Assembly: GCF_020594515.1 (NCBI RefSeq)
Contig: NZ_JAJCTH010000019.1
Span: forward strand, 1 to 64,000
Length of the DNA: 64,000 bases
From: Rhodoferax sp. U2-2l
Lineage (GTDB): Bacteria; Pseudomonadota; Gammaproteobacteria; Burkholderiales; Burkholderiaceae_C
Direction: 5' to 3'
Positions within the stretch are counted from its first letter, which is position 1. The number at the start of each line of letters is the position of its first letter. The notes under the pieces are model-generated. The model was not told the origin of the DNA, did no database searches, and was given only the letters and a program-made list of their open reading frames with translations. The position numbers and the translations under genes were made by a program. Shown piece by piece: positions 46,602 to 56,942 of the stretch.

Positions 46602-47519
46602 ATGCACGCAGGCGCCGACCGGCTCGAATTTGCCCCCCCGCCCACACCCGGCCTGCTGCGCGCGCTGGGTCTGGCGGTGCTGGCGCATGCGCTTCTGCTG
46701 GTCGCCCTCACCTGGAGCGTGGCCTGGAAGCACGACAACCAGATCATCAGCGCCGAGGCCGAGTTGTGGTCTGCCGTGCCCGCCGAGGCCGCGCCACGCC
46801 TGGCCGAGCCACCACCAGCACCCGAACCGCCGCCCCCGCCACCACGCCCCAAAGCCCCGCCCGTGGTGACGCCACCCGCCCCGCCCAAGGTCGACATTGC
46901 GCTGCAGCAGGAAAAGCTGCGCAAACAGAAAGAACTGGCCCGGCTCGAAGAGATCAAACAGGACAAACTCAAACAACAGCTGGAAAAAGAGCGCCTGGAG
47001 AAAGACCAGCGCGACAAAGCCCGCCTTGAGAAGCAGAAACAGGACAAACTCAAGCAAGACAAACTCAAAGCCGAGCAAGACAAACTGAAAGCGGAAAAGG
47101 CCCAGCAAGCCGCCCAGGACAAAAACCAAGCCGCGCTGGAAGCCAAACAACTCGAAGCCCAGCGCCAGAAAAACCTGCAGCGCATGGCGGGTCTGGCTGG
47201 CGCCACCGGGGGTGCCAACGCCACCGGCAACGCCTTGAAATCGTCCGGACCATCAGCCAGCTACGGTGGGCGCATCCGCGCACGCATCAAGCCCAACATC
47301 GTTTTCATTGAGGAAATTGTGGGCAACCCCACCACCGAGGTCGAGGTACGCACGGCACCGGACGGCACCATCGTCGGTCGCAAGATCACCAAGAGCAGCG
47401 GCAACAAGGGCTGGGACGACGCGGTGCTTCGCGCCATCGACAAGACCGAGGTGCTGCCGCGCGACGTCGACGGCAGCATGCCAAGCGCCCTGTTGCTGGT
47501 GTTCCGACCCAAAGACTGA
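46602..47519 (+). CDS. tolA: Tol-Pal system envelope-spanning protein TolA
   Basis: The 305-residue protein has an N-terminal membrane anchor (about 20-40, ALGLAVLAHALLLVALTWSV), a Pro-rich segment, a long Lys/Gln/Glu/Ala helical domain II (about 100-190, repeated KQDKLK-type units) and a C-terminal TonB/TolA fold (about 220-305, GRIRARIKPN to LLLVFRPKD). It links TolQR to Pal/TolB. The usual tolB and pal genes do not follow; instead the next gene is convergent thiC. Confidence 0.93.
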   Translation: MHAGADRLEFAPPPTPGLLRALGLAVLAHALLLVALTWSVAWKHDNQIISAEAELWSAVPAEAAPRLAEPPPAPEPPPPPPRPKAPPVVTPPAPPKVDIALQQEKLRKQKELARLEEIKQDKLKQQLEKERLEKDQRDKARLEKQKQDKLKQDKLKAEQDKLKAEKAQQAAQDKNQAALEAKQLEAQRQKNLQRMAGLAGATGGANATGNALKSSGPSASYGGRIRARIKPNIVFIEEIVGNPTTEVEVRTAPDGTIVGRKITKSSGNKGWDDAVLRAIDKTEVLPRDVDGSMPSALLLVFRPKD

Positions 47520-47535
47520 GCCCTCACTCTTTAAA

Positions 47536-47556
47536 AAATTGGGCCGTAGCCCATTT
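47536..47556. terminator. Stem-loop between tolA and thiC
   Basis: TGGGC-CGTA-GCCCA is a perfect 5-bp stem, extended by AAA/TTT with a one-base bulge. The plus strand continues TTTCTACG and the minus strand continues TTTTTTAAAGAG. It fills the 37-bp gap between the two stop codons and suits a bidirectional terminator. Confidence 0.6.
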
Positions 47557-49796
<2,240 letters not shown>

Positions 49797-52700
49797 TCAG
49801 TCATAAACAATGGCAGCGGTGCCGGGCGCCACCTGCGCCCACCAGCTGGCCAGGGCCGCGTTGCTGGGGTAAAAACGGGCGCGTTCACCGAGCTGCAGTT
49901 CCACTGCCGCAGCGCCCTCATCACCCTGACAGGTCAGCGCCATGCGCACGGGCAAACCAATCACCGTTTCACCCTGCTCGGTCTGCTCGCGCTGCGCCGG
50001 GTAATCCTTGATCAGCCGCGCTACATCGGGCGCCCTGGCCTGCGCCTGCTTGGGCAGGGTCACCCGCAGGAACTTGCCAAAACGGCAGCGCGCCTGCTCC
50101 AGATCCCAGATCTGGGTCACCGTGAGCTGCATGCCACCCGAGAAGCGGTCGGGTTGCTGTTTGCCCATGACGATGACGAGTTCGTCGTCCTTGAGCAGAT
50201 TCTTGTGGGCGTTGATCAGCGCCTCGTCAGCGCGCGCTTCGATCACGCCCGACTTGTCGTCGAGCTTGAACAGCGCCAGCTTGCCGCGCTGGCCGTTGAT
50301 GACCCGGAAATCGGTGATGATGCCTGCGAGCAGCTGTGGCTCACGGGTGTCGATCAGGTCGTTGATGGGGCGCCGGGCAAAACGGCGCACCTCGTCGGTC
50401 ACCTCGTCAAACAAATGGCCTGACAGATAAAAGCCGACCGCGGTTTTCTCAAAGGTCAGACGCTCTTTGATCCCCCAGGGCGTGGCCTGGACCAGCTCGG
50501 GCTCCTGGGTGCTGGAGCCCACCTCGTCTGGCCCCCCCATGTCAAACAGGCTGCATTGGTTGGCGTTGGCCAAGGTGGCCGCGCCAAACTCGAAGGCCAG
50601 ATCGACGCTGGCCAGCAGGCTGGCGCGGTTGAGGTGGATGGCGTCAAAAGCCCCGGCCTTGATCAGCGCCTCGACCGTGCGTTTGTTGATGCGGCTGCGG
50701 TCAACCCGGGCGCAGAAGTCAAACAGGCTTTTGAACGGGCCGCGTGTGTCACCCAGCGGCCCCACACCTCGGCCCTCGCGTGCCGCCACAATGGCTTCAA
50801 TCGCCTGCTGGCCGCTGCCTTTGACGGCACTCAGGCCATAACGGATGACTTTGTCAGAGACTGGCTCAAACCGGCTGACACCCCGGTTCACATCCGGTGG
50901 CTCAAACGTCAGGCCCATTTTGATGGCGTCTTCCAGCAAGACCTTGAGCTTGTCGGTGTCGTCCATTTCCACCGTCATGTTGGCGCAGAAAAACTCGGCG
51001 GTGTAATGCACCTTGAGCCAGGCGGTGTGGTATGCCAGCAGAGAGTAAGCAGCCGCGTGTGACTTGTTGAAGCCGTAGCCGGCAAACTTCTCCATCAAGT
51101 CAAACACTTCGTCAGCCTTGTCCTGACTGATGTCGTTTTTGGCAGCGCCATCGCGGAAGATCTGGCGGTGTTTGGCCATCTCTGCCGCGTCTTTTTTGCC
51201 CATGGCGCGGCGCAACATGTCGGCGCCACCGAGTGAGTAGCCGCCCAGAATCTGCGCGGTCTGCATCACCTGCTCCTGGTAGACCATGATGCCGTAGGTC
51301 TCAGACAACATGTTGGCCACCAGCGGGTGCGGGTACTCGACCACCTCACGCCCATGTTTACGCGCCACAAAACTCGGGATCAGGTCCATCGGGCCGGGGC
51401 GGTACAACGCATTGAGCGCAATCAGGTCTTCCAGCCGGGTCGGTTTGGCGTCACGCAGCATGCCCTGCATGCCACGGCTTTCAAACTGGAACACCGCTTC
51501 GGTTTTGCCGTCCTGAAACAGTCGGTAGGTGGGTTTGTCATCGAGTGGCAGATTCTCAAACGCAAAGTTCTCCTGACCTTTGTGTCGCTTGACGATGAAC
51601 TCGCGGGCGATTTCCAGGATGGTCAACGTGGCCAGGCCCAAAAAGTCGAACTTGACCAGGCCGACGGCCTCGACATCGTTCTTGTCGTACTGGCTCACCG
51701 CCGATTCGCTGCCAGGTTGCTGGTAGAGCGGGCAGAAGTCGGTGAGTTTGCCCGGCGCAATCAGCACCCCCCCGGCGTGCATGCCGATGTTGCGAGTCAT
51801 GCCCTCCAGTTTGCGCGCCAGCTCCAAGAGGGTGCGCACATCTTCTTCCTTGGCCTCACGCTCGGCCAGGATCGGCTCCGCCTCGGAGGCGTAGACCATC
51901 TTGTCGTCTTTGGGTCGGTCTGGCGGCGGCAACTGCAGGGTCACGGCGACACCCGGCTTGTTCGGAATCAGTTTGCTGATGCCGTCACAAAAGGTGTAAC
52001 TCATGTCCAGCACCCGGCCCACGTCACGGATCGCCGCGCGGGCCGCCATGGTGCCAAAGGTGGCGATCTGGCTCACTGCGTCCTTGCCGTATTTGTCCTT
52101 GACGTAGTCGATCACGCGGTCACGGTTGCCCTGGCAGAAGTCGATGTCAAAGTCGGGCATCGACACCCGCTCGGGGTTCAAAAACCGCTCGAACAGCAGG
52201 TTGTATTGCAGCGGGTCCAGGTCGGTGATTTTGAGCGCGTAGGCCACCAGCGAACCGGCGCCGGAACCCCGCCCGGGCCCGACCGGGCAGCCGTTGTTCT
52301 TGGCCCAGTTGATGAAGTCCCCCACGATCAGGAAGTAGCCTGGGAAACCCATTTTCAGGATGGTGACCAGCTCGAACTCGAGGCGTTCGACATAACGCGG
52401 CATCTCGGCCTCGCGCTTGACCGGGTCGGGGTACAGGTGCGCCATGCGCTCTTTCAAGCCCTCATGCGAAGCGTAACGGAAATACTCGTCGGCCCCCATC
52501 ACCACACCGTTGACCGGTGGAATCGGGAAGTCCGGCAGCTGCGGCTTGCCCAGCACCAGGCTCAGGTTGCAGCGTCTGGCAATCTCGACGCTGTTGGCCA
52601 GGGCGCTGGGCACATCGGCAAACAGCTCGGCCATCTGGGCCGCAGTCTTGAAGTGTTGCTCACGCGTGAAACGGCGCACCCGGCGCGGGTTGGCCAGGAT

Positions 52701-53360
52701 TTCGCCCTCGGCAATACAAACCCGGGCTTCATGGGCCTCAAAGTCTTCGGGTGCTGCAAACTGGATCGGGTGAGTCGCCACCACCGGCAACTGCATGCGT
52801 TGCGCCAGCTGCACCGCAGCGGCCACCTGTGGCTCGTCTTCCGCTCGCCCGGCGCGTTGCAACTCCAGGTAAAAACGGTGCGTGAACACGTTGGCCAGTT
52901 GCATCGCGGCATCAAACGCCCGTGCTTCGTCGCCTTGCAGCAGCGCTTGGCCTACCGGTCCGGCCTGCGCACCTGAGAGGCAAATCAGCCCGCCGTTGAG
53001 CTCATTGAGCCAAGCTAGGCTGATGCTGGCCTGGGTTCTAGTGCCGTTTTGGGTCCAGGCGCGTGCCAGCAGCTCGGACAGATTCAAATAGCCCGCAGTG
53101 TTTTGCACCAGCAACACCACGCGGGAAAGTTGCGCGGCGTCCTTGCCCAGGCCTTCAAGCCAGATTTCCGCGCCGATAATCGGTTTGACACCGCGTTTGC
53201 GCCCCTCTTTGTAAAACTTGACGGCACCAAACAGGTTGCTCAGGTCGGTGATGGCCAGCGCTGGCTGCTGGTCCGCAGCGGCAGATTTGACGATCTCATC
53301 AATGCGGTTGGTGCCGTCGATGACGGAAAATTCGGTGTGAAGGCGCAGGTGTACAAACAT
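49797..53360 (-). CDS. dnaE: DNA polymerase III alpha subunit
   Basis: The 1187-residue replicative polymerase has an N-terminal PHP domain (MFVHLRLHTEFSVIDGTNRI onward), the palm with catalytic aspartates in MPDFDIDFCQGNRDRVIDYV near 400 and GPGRGSGAGSLVAYALKITD, the tandem-helix-hairpin-helix region, and a C-terminal OB-fold domain (about 990-1080). The start at 53360 fits relatives; an ATG three codons upstream (53369) is the alternative. The start is only 36 bp from the divergent response-regulator start. Confidence 0.97.
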   Translation of the reverse strand: MFVHLRLHTEFSVIDGTNRIDEIVKSAAADQQPALAITDLSNLFGAVKFYKEGRKRGVKPIIGAEIWLEGLGKDAAQLSRVVLLVQNTAGYLNLSELLARAWTQNGTRTQASISLAWLNELNGGLICLSGAQAGPVGQALLQGDEARAFDAAMQLANVFTHRFYLELQRAGRAEDEPQVAAAVQLAQRMQLPVVATHPIQFAAPEDFEAHEARVCIAEGEILANPRRVRRFTREQHFKTAAQMAELFADVPSALANSVEIARRCNLSLVLGKPQLPDFPIPPVNGVVMGADEYFRYASHEGLKERMAHLYPDPVKREAEMPRYVERLEFELVTILKMGFPGYFLIVGDFINWAKNNGCPVGPGRGSGAGSLVAYALKITDLDPLQYNLLFERFLNPERVSMPDFDIDFCQGNRDRVIDYVKDKYGKDAVSQIATFGTMAARAAIRDVGRVLDMSYTFCDGISKLIPNKPGVAVTLQLPPPDRPKDDKMVYASEAEPILAEREAKEEDVRTLLELARKLEGMTRNIGMHAGGVLIAPGKLTDFCPLYQQPGSESAVSQYDKNDVEAVGLVKFDFLGLATLTILEIAREFIVKRHKGQENFAFENLPLDDKPTYRLFQDGKTEAVFQFESRGMQGMLRDAKPTRLEDLIALNALYRPGPMDLIPSFVARKHGREVVEYPHPLVANMLSETYGIMVYQEQVMQTAQILGGYSLGGADMLRRAMGKKDAAEMAKHRQIFRDGAAKNDISQDKADEVFDLMEKFAGYGFNKSHAAAYSLLAYHTAWLKVHYTAEFFCANMTVEMDDTDKLKVLLEDAIKMGLTFEPPDVNRGVSRFEPVSDKVIRYGLSAVKGSGQQAIEAIVAAREGRGVGPLGDTRGPFKSLFDFCARVDRSRINKRTVEALIKAGAFDAIHLNRASLLASVDLAFEFGAATLANANQCSLFDMGGPDEVGSSTQEPELVQATPWGIKERLTFEKTAVGFYLSGHLFDEVTDEVRRFARRPINDLIDTREPQLLAGIITDFRVINGQRGKLALFKLDDKSGVIEARADEALINAHKNLLKDDELVIVMGKQQPDRFSGGMQLTVTQIWDLEQARCRFGKFLRVTLPKQAQARAPDVARLIKDYPAQREQTEQGETVIGLPVRMALTCQGDEGAAAVELQLGERARFYPSNAALASWWAQVAPGTAAIVYD

Positions 53361-53396
53361 GGTCCCCATTGTAGAAACGCAGTTGGAGCTTCTGAA

Positions 53397-54047
53397 TTGA
53401 AAATTCTGGTCGTGGACGATCATGCACTGGTGCGTGCCGGGCTGTGCCAGGTGCTGCAAGGGCTGGCTGCGGACGAAGTCACCGAGGTCATTGAAGCCCC
53501 GGACTGCGCGCGTGCCTTTGAGCTGGCAGCCAGCCACCCCGACCTGGATCTGGTGTTGCTGGACTACCACCTGCCCGACATGAACGGTCTGGCCGCCTTG
53601 AGCATTTTTGGCGAGCGCCACCCGGAGCTGCCGGTGGTGATTCTGTCGGGCTCGGCCAACCCCAGCATCGCCCAGCGGGTGCTGGCCCAAGGGGCGGCCG
53701 GGTTTGTCACCAAATCGGGCCTGAGTGACGAACTCTTGCACGCGCTGCGTCAGGTGCTCAGTGGCGAGGTGTATTCACCCGCCGAGTTCCGGCCTGCGCC
53801 CAACACCGAATCAACGTCGTCCGACATCAAGGCGCCTGTTTTCACGCCGCGTCAGCTGGAAGTGTTGCAACTGCTGCTGGGTGGCTGCAGCAACCGCGAC
53901 ATCAGCGAACAGTTGTCGCTGTCGGATGAAACCGTCAAAAACCACGTCAGCAGCATCTTGCGGGGTTTTGGTGTCAAAACCCGTACCCAGGCCGCCCTGG
54001 AGGCCGGGCGCTGGGGTTATGACAAGGCAGCGCCCGTCGGACGCTGA
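53397..54047 (+). CDS. Response regulator, NarL/LuxR type
   Basis: The 216-residue regulator has a receiver domain (1-120: acidic D7-D8, phospho-acceptor D56 in LLDYHLPDMNG, conserved T/S in ILSGSANP, K in VTKSGL) and a LuxR helix-turn-helix (about 145-205: FTPRQLEVLQLLLGGCSNRD, ISEQLSLSDETVKNHV). The start is TTG at 53397 with GGAG 8 bases upstream; the frame is open far upstream but inside dnaE. It converges on the hybrid kinase gene and overlaps its 3' end by 31 bp, so the kinase is its likely partner. The target genes are probably the receptor operon at 54-59 kb. Confidence 0.88.
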   Translation: MKILVVDDHALVRAGLCQVLQGLAADEVTEVIEAPDCARAFELAASHPDLDLVLLDYHLPDMNGLAALSIFGERHPELPVVILSGSANPSIAQRVLAQGAAGFVTKSGLSDELLHALRQVLSGEVYSPAEFRPAPNTESTSSDIKAPVFTPRQLEVLQLLLGGCSNRDISEQLSLSDETVKNHVSSILRGFGVKTRTQAALEAGRWGYDKAAPVGR

Positions 54048-55978
54048 CCCGGCGGCGCCATCAGCAGATGCCGCAACAGGCTGCGCAACTTGGCCGGGCG
54101 CACGGGCTTGTGTAACAAGGTGAGTCCGGCAGCCTGCACCGCCTGGATCACCGCCGGATCGGTGTCACCACTCATCAGGCAGGCCGGCGTGGTCTGACCC
54201 AACTGCTGCCGTAACTGCTGCACCAGTTGCAGGCCGGTGAGACCGTCCTGTAACCGGTAGTCGCTCACAATCACATCGGGCAACTCGCCCTGTGCCAGGC
54301 ACTGCAGGGCCGCGACCGGGCCATGGGCCGTTGCCACCCGCATGCCCCAACTCTCCAGTAATCCGGCCAGGGCGCTGCATGCCAGGGTGTCGTCCTCGAC
54401 CACCAGGGCCGATCGGCCTGCCAGATCATCGGGCGCCGCCTTGTCCCTGGCCATGTCGTCCGCCAGAAACGGTTGGCTGGCCACCCAGGGCAGGCTCAGC
54501 GTGAAACGGGTTCCACGCCCCGGTTGGGACGCCAGCGTCAGCGAATGCGACAGCAAATTGACCGTGCGCTGCACGATGTTGAGCCCCAGCCCCAGGCCTT
54601 TGGTGCGGTCACGCGCCGCATTGCCCACCTGGTAAAACTCGGCAAACACCGCTTGCTGGTGCTCCGGCGCGATGCCGATGCCGCTGTCCCACACCTGCAA
54701 CACCACCTGCCCCGAACCGCGCCGACGCGCCGCCACCAGCACACCACCCCGTTCGGTGTAACGCAGCGCATTGCCCACCAGATTGAGCAACACCCGGTAG
54801 ATGAGCGTGGCGTCACTCATCACCCACAGATCGGTGGGGCGCAGGCGCAGGCGCAGGCCTTTCTCAGCCGCTTCGGCGCTCAGGTCCTGCTGCAATTGGT
54901 CAAACAGGGTGGCCAAGGCAAAAGGTCGCTTGTTCACCTGCACGGCGCGGGCCTCCAGGCGGGAAATGTCCAGCAAGCCGTCCAGCAGGTTCTGCATGGC
55001 GCGCACCGAGGCCTCCAGGTTACCGATCAGCGCACCGGTCTGGGCGTCATGCGGCAGCTGTGCCAGGCGCGAGACAAACAGCCCCAGGGCATGGGTGGGC
55101 TGGCGCAGGTCGTGGCTGGCCGCCGCCAGAAAGCGCGATTTGGCCAGATTGGCCTGCTCGGCTTCGTCTTTTTTCTCACGCAATGCCTGCGTGGCCAGCG
55201 CCACCTGCTGCTCCAACTCGCCGCGCGCCTGCGCCAGCCGGTCCGCCATCAGGTGAATATGCCCCTGCAACACCTGCAGCGGATCATGGTCGGTGTCACG
55301 GTCGCGCAACTGGTCCGCCGCCGCAAAATCGCCCCGGCCAATGCGCTCCACCAAGCGGGTGATGCGGTTGATCGGGCGGATCACCCCGCGGCTCAAAAAC
55401 ACGGCCAATGCCATGCCAAAAAGCAGCCCCACACCACCAATCACACCGCCGGTGATCAGCATCCGGGTCTTGCGCGCATCCACACTCTGGCGTGAGAACA
55501 CCATCACCACCTGGCCCAGCTGGTTGGGTTGCCGGTCTGCCTCGACCGCGTTTTTTTCAAACAGGTCATCGAGCTGGACTTCACTGGGGTACACCGGTTG
55601 CACCAGCCAGTCCAACCCCGCCTGCCGGATAAACCCCTGCTGTTCTGAGGCACTCATGGCCGGCGTTGGCACGGGCCCGGCCTCACCTGCGCTGGCCAGG
55701 GTCTGACCCCGGCTGTTCATCACCACCACCCGGCGCACATCGGCCTCATGCAGGGCACCCGCCGCCAAGGCCTGCAGTTGTTGGCCGTTGCCGGCAAACA
55801 GGCCGTACTCGCTGGCCAACGCCATTTGTCGCACCACCGAGCGGTTGTGCTGCTCATACGACGTCTGCAAATCGTCAAAACGCACCGTCAGAAAAGCGGC
55901 CGCCAGCAGGGTGGTGATCAAGGTCAGCGGCAGCAAGGCGGCCAGCAACATGCGGGTACGTATATCCAGTGTTTTCAT
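54017..55978 (-). CDS. Hybrid sensor histidine kinase with receiver domain
   Basis: The 653-residue membrane kinase has a first membrane helix (about 10-30), a periplasmic domain of about 140 residues, a second helix (about 173-195) and a HAMP linker (RPINRITRLVERIGRGDF). The HisKA domain has H289 in AAASHDLRQPTHAL. The ATPase domain has NALRYTERGG, VWDSGIGIAPEHQ and GLGLGLNIV. A C-terminal receiver has D573 in VIVSDYRLQDG. There is no transfer (HPt) domain. The start overlaps the binding-protein stop by 4 bp (ATGA), which strongly suggests the binding protein feeds its periplasmic sensor domain. The PTHALGLF kinase type resembles other kinases paired with NarL-type regulators. Confidence 0.93.
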   Translation of the reverse strand: MKTLDIRTRMLLAALLPLTLITTLLAAAFLTVRFDDLQTSYEQHNRSVVRQMALASEYGLFAGNGQQLQALAAGALHEADVRRVVVMNSRGQTLASAGEAGPVPTPAMSASEQQGFIRQAGLDWLVQPVYPSEVQLDDLFEKNAVEADRQPNQLGQVVMVFSRQSVDARKTRMLITGGVIGGVGLLFGMALAVFLSRGVIRPINRITRLVERIGRGDFAAADQLRDRDTDHDPLQVLQGHIHLMADRLAQARGELEQQVALATQALREKKDEAEQANLAKSRFLAAASHDLRQPTHALGLFVSRLAQLPHDAQTGALIGNLEASVRAMQNLLDGLLDISRLEARAVQVNKRPFALATLFDQLQQDLSAEAAEKGLRLRLRPTDLWVMSDATLIYRVLLNLVGNALRYTERGGVLVAARRRGSGQVVLQVWDSGIGIAPEHQQAVFAEFYQVGNAARDRTKGLGLGLNIVQRTVNLLSHSLTLASQPGRGTRFTLSLPWVASQPFLADDMARDKAAPDDLAGRSALVVEDDTLACSALAGLLESWGMRVATAHGPVAALQCLAQGELPDVIVSDYRLQDGLTGLQLVQQLRQQLGQTTPACLMSGDTDPAVIQAVQAAGLTLLHKPVRPAKLRSLLRHLLMAPPGQRPTGAALS

Positions 55979-56934
55979 GGCAGGCGCTCCTGACGCCGCA
56001 AGGCCTGGCGCAACACGTCCACATCGAACGACCAGCCCAGGGACCGTGCCACCTGGGTGTTCACACCAACCTCGAAATCATTGGGCTCCATCGCCCGATC
56101 TGGCAGCGGTCTGCCGCGCAAGATGCCCAGCACCACCTCAGCCGCCTGTTGGCCCGCCTGCACCGGCGTGGTGTACAGCGCCAGCAGCGCACCGGCGCGT
56201 ACATAAGCCGGGGAAAACGCCACCATCGGCACACGGGCGCGAAAGCTGGAGAGCAAAATATTCTGGATGGTGCTGCTGTTGAACACCAGCGGGTCAGCCA
56301 GGGCCAGCAACACATCACTCTGGGCCAGCAACTGCGGCAGGCTTGCGGCCAAATCGTCTAGGTTGTTCACGGTCACGTCCTGCAGACTCATCTCATGGGC
56401 CGCCGCCACAACGCGCAAGTTGGCCGCAAAGGCAGACGATTCCGGACCCAATACCACCGCCAGGCGCCTGGCCTGCGGCAGCGCCAGGCGAACCAGCGCC
56501 AGCTGACGGGCCAGCGGCTGGTCCAGATAAATGGCGCTCACCAGGGCTGACCCGGCCTTGCCGCTGCTGCGCAGGAGGCGCTCAAAACTGCGGCGCGGAA
56601 TCAGCGCGCTCACCACCGGCGACTTCACAGGGCCGGCCAGCAGAACCCGCGTGGCTTCACTGCCCAGCGCCACACACACCGCCGGGCACAGAGGCAAGCC
56701 CGACTGCTGGCGCAAAACCAGTTCGGAGGCAAAAACCTGCGAAATATCCGAACGCGCCACGCCCTGGCGCACCAGCGTGTCGACCACCGCCTGCGCCGCC
56801 TGGGCATAGGCCACCGCGGTGTCGCTGCTGACAATGACCACCCGCACGGAAGGCCCAGAACCCTGCGCGCGCGCCACGCCGCCAGTCAGGCCCAAGGCCC
56901 AACACAGCAACAGGAGGCGCAGCGCACGGGTCAT
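55975..56934 (-). CDS. Periplasmic substrate-binding protein (ABC_sub_bind-like)
   Basis: The 319-residue protein has a Sec signal peptide (MTRALRLLLLCWALGLTGG, cleavage after ARA at about residue 23) and a two-lobe fold of the ABC_sub_bind (TrpX/YtrF-like) type: VRVVIVSSDTAVAY, VALGSEATRVLLAGPVKSPV, RRLAVVLGPESSAFAANL and MVAFSPAYVRAGALLALYTT. No permease or ATPase gene is nearby. It lies 8 bp after the TonB-dependent receptor and overlaps the hybrid kinase, so it is more likely a sensory binding protein than part of an importer. The ligand is unknown. Confidence 0.85.
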   Translation of the reverse strand: MTRALRLLLLCWALGLTGGVARAQGSGPSVRVVIVSSDTAVAYAQAAQAVVDTLVRQGVARSDISQVFASELVLRQQSGLPLCPAVCVALGSEATRVLLAGPVKSPVVSALIPRRSFERLLRSSGKAGSALVSAIYLDQPLARQLALVRLALPQARRLAVVLGPESSAFAANLRVVAAAHEMSLQDVTVNNLDDLAASLPQLLAQSDVLLALADPLVFNSSTIQNILLSSFRARVPMVAFSPAYVRAGALLALYTTPVQAGQQAAEVVLGILRGRPLPDRAMEPNDFEVGVNTQVARSLGWSFDVDVLRQALRRQERLP

Positions 56935-56942
56935 GGGCAGGG

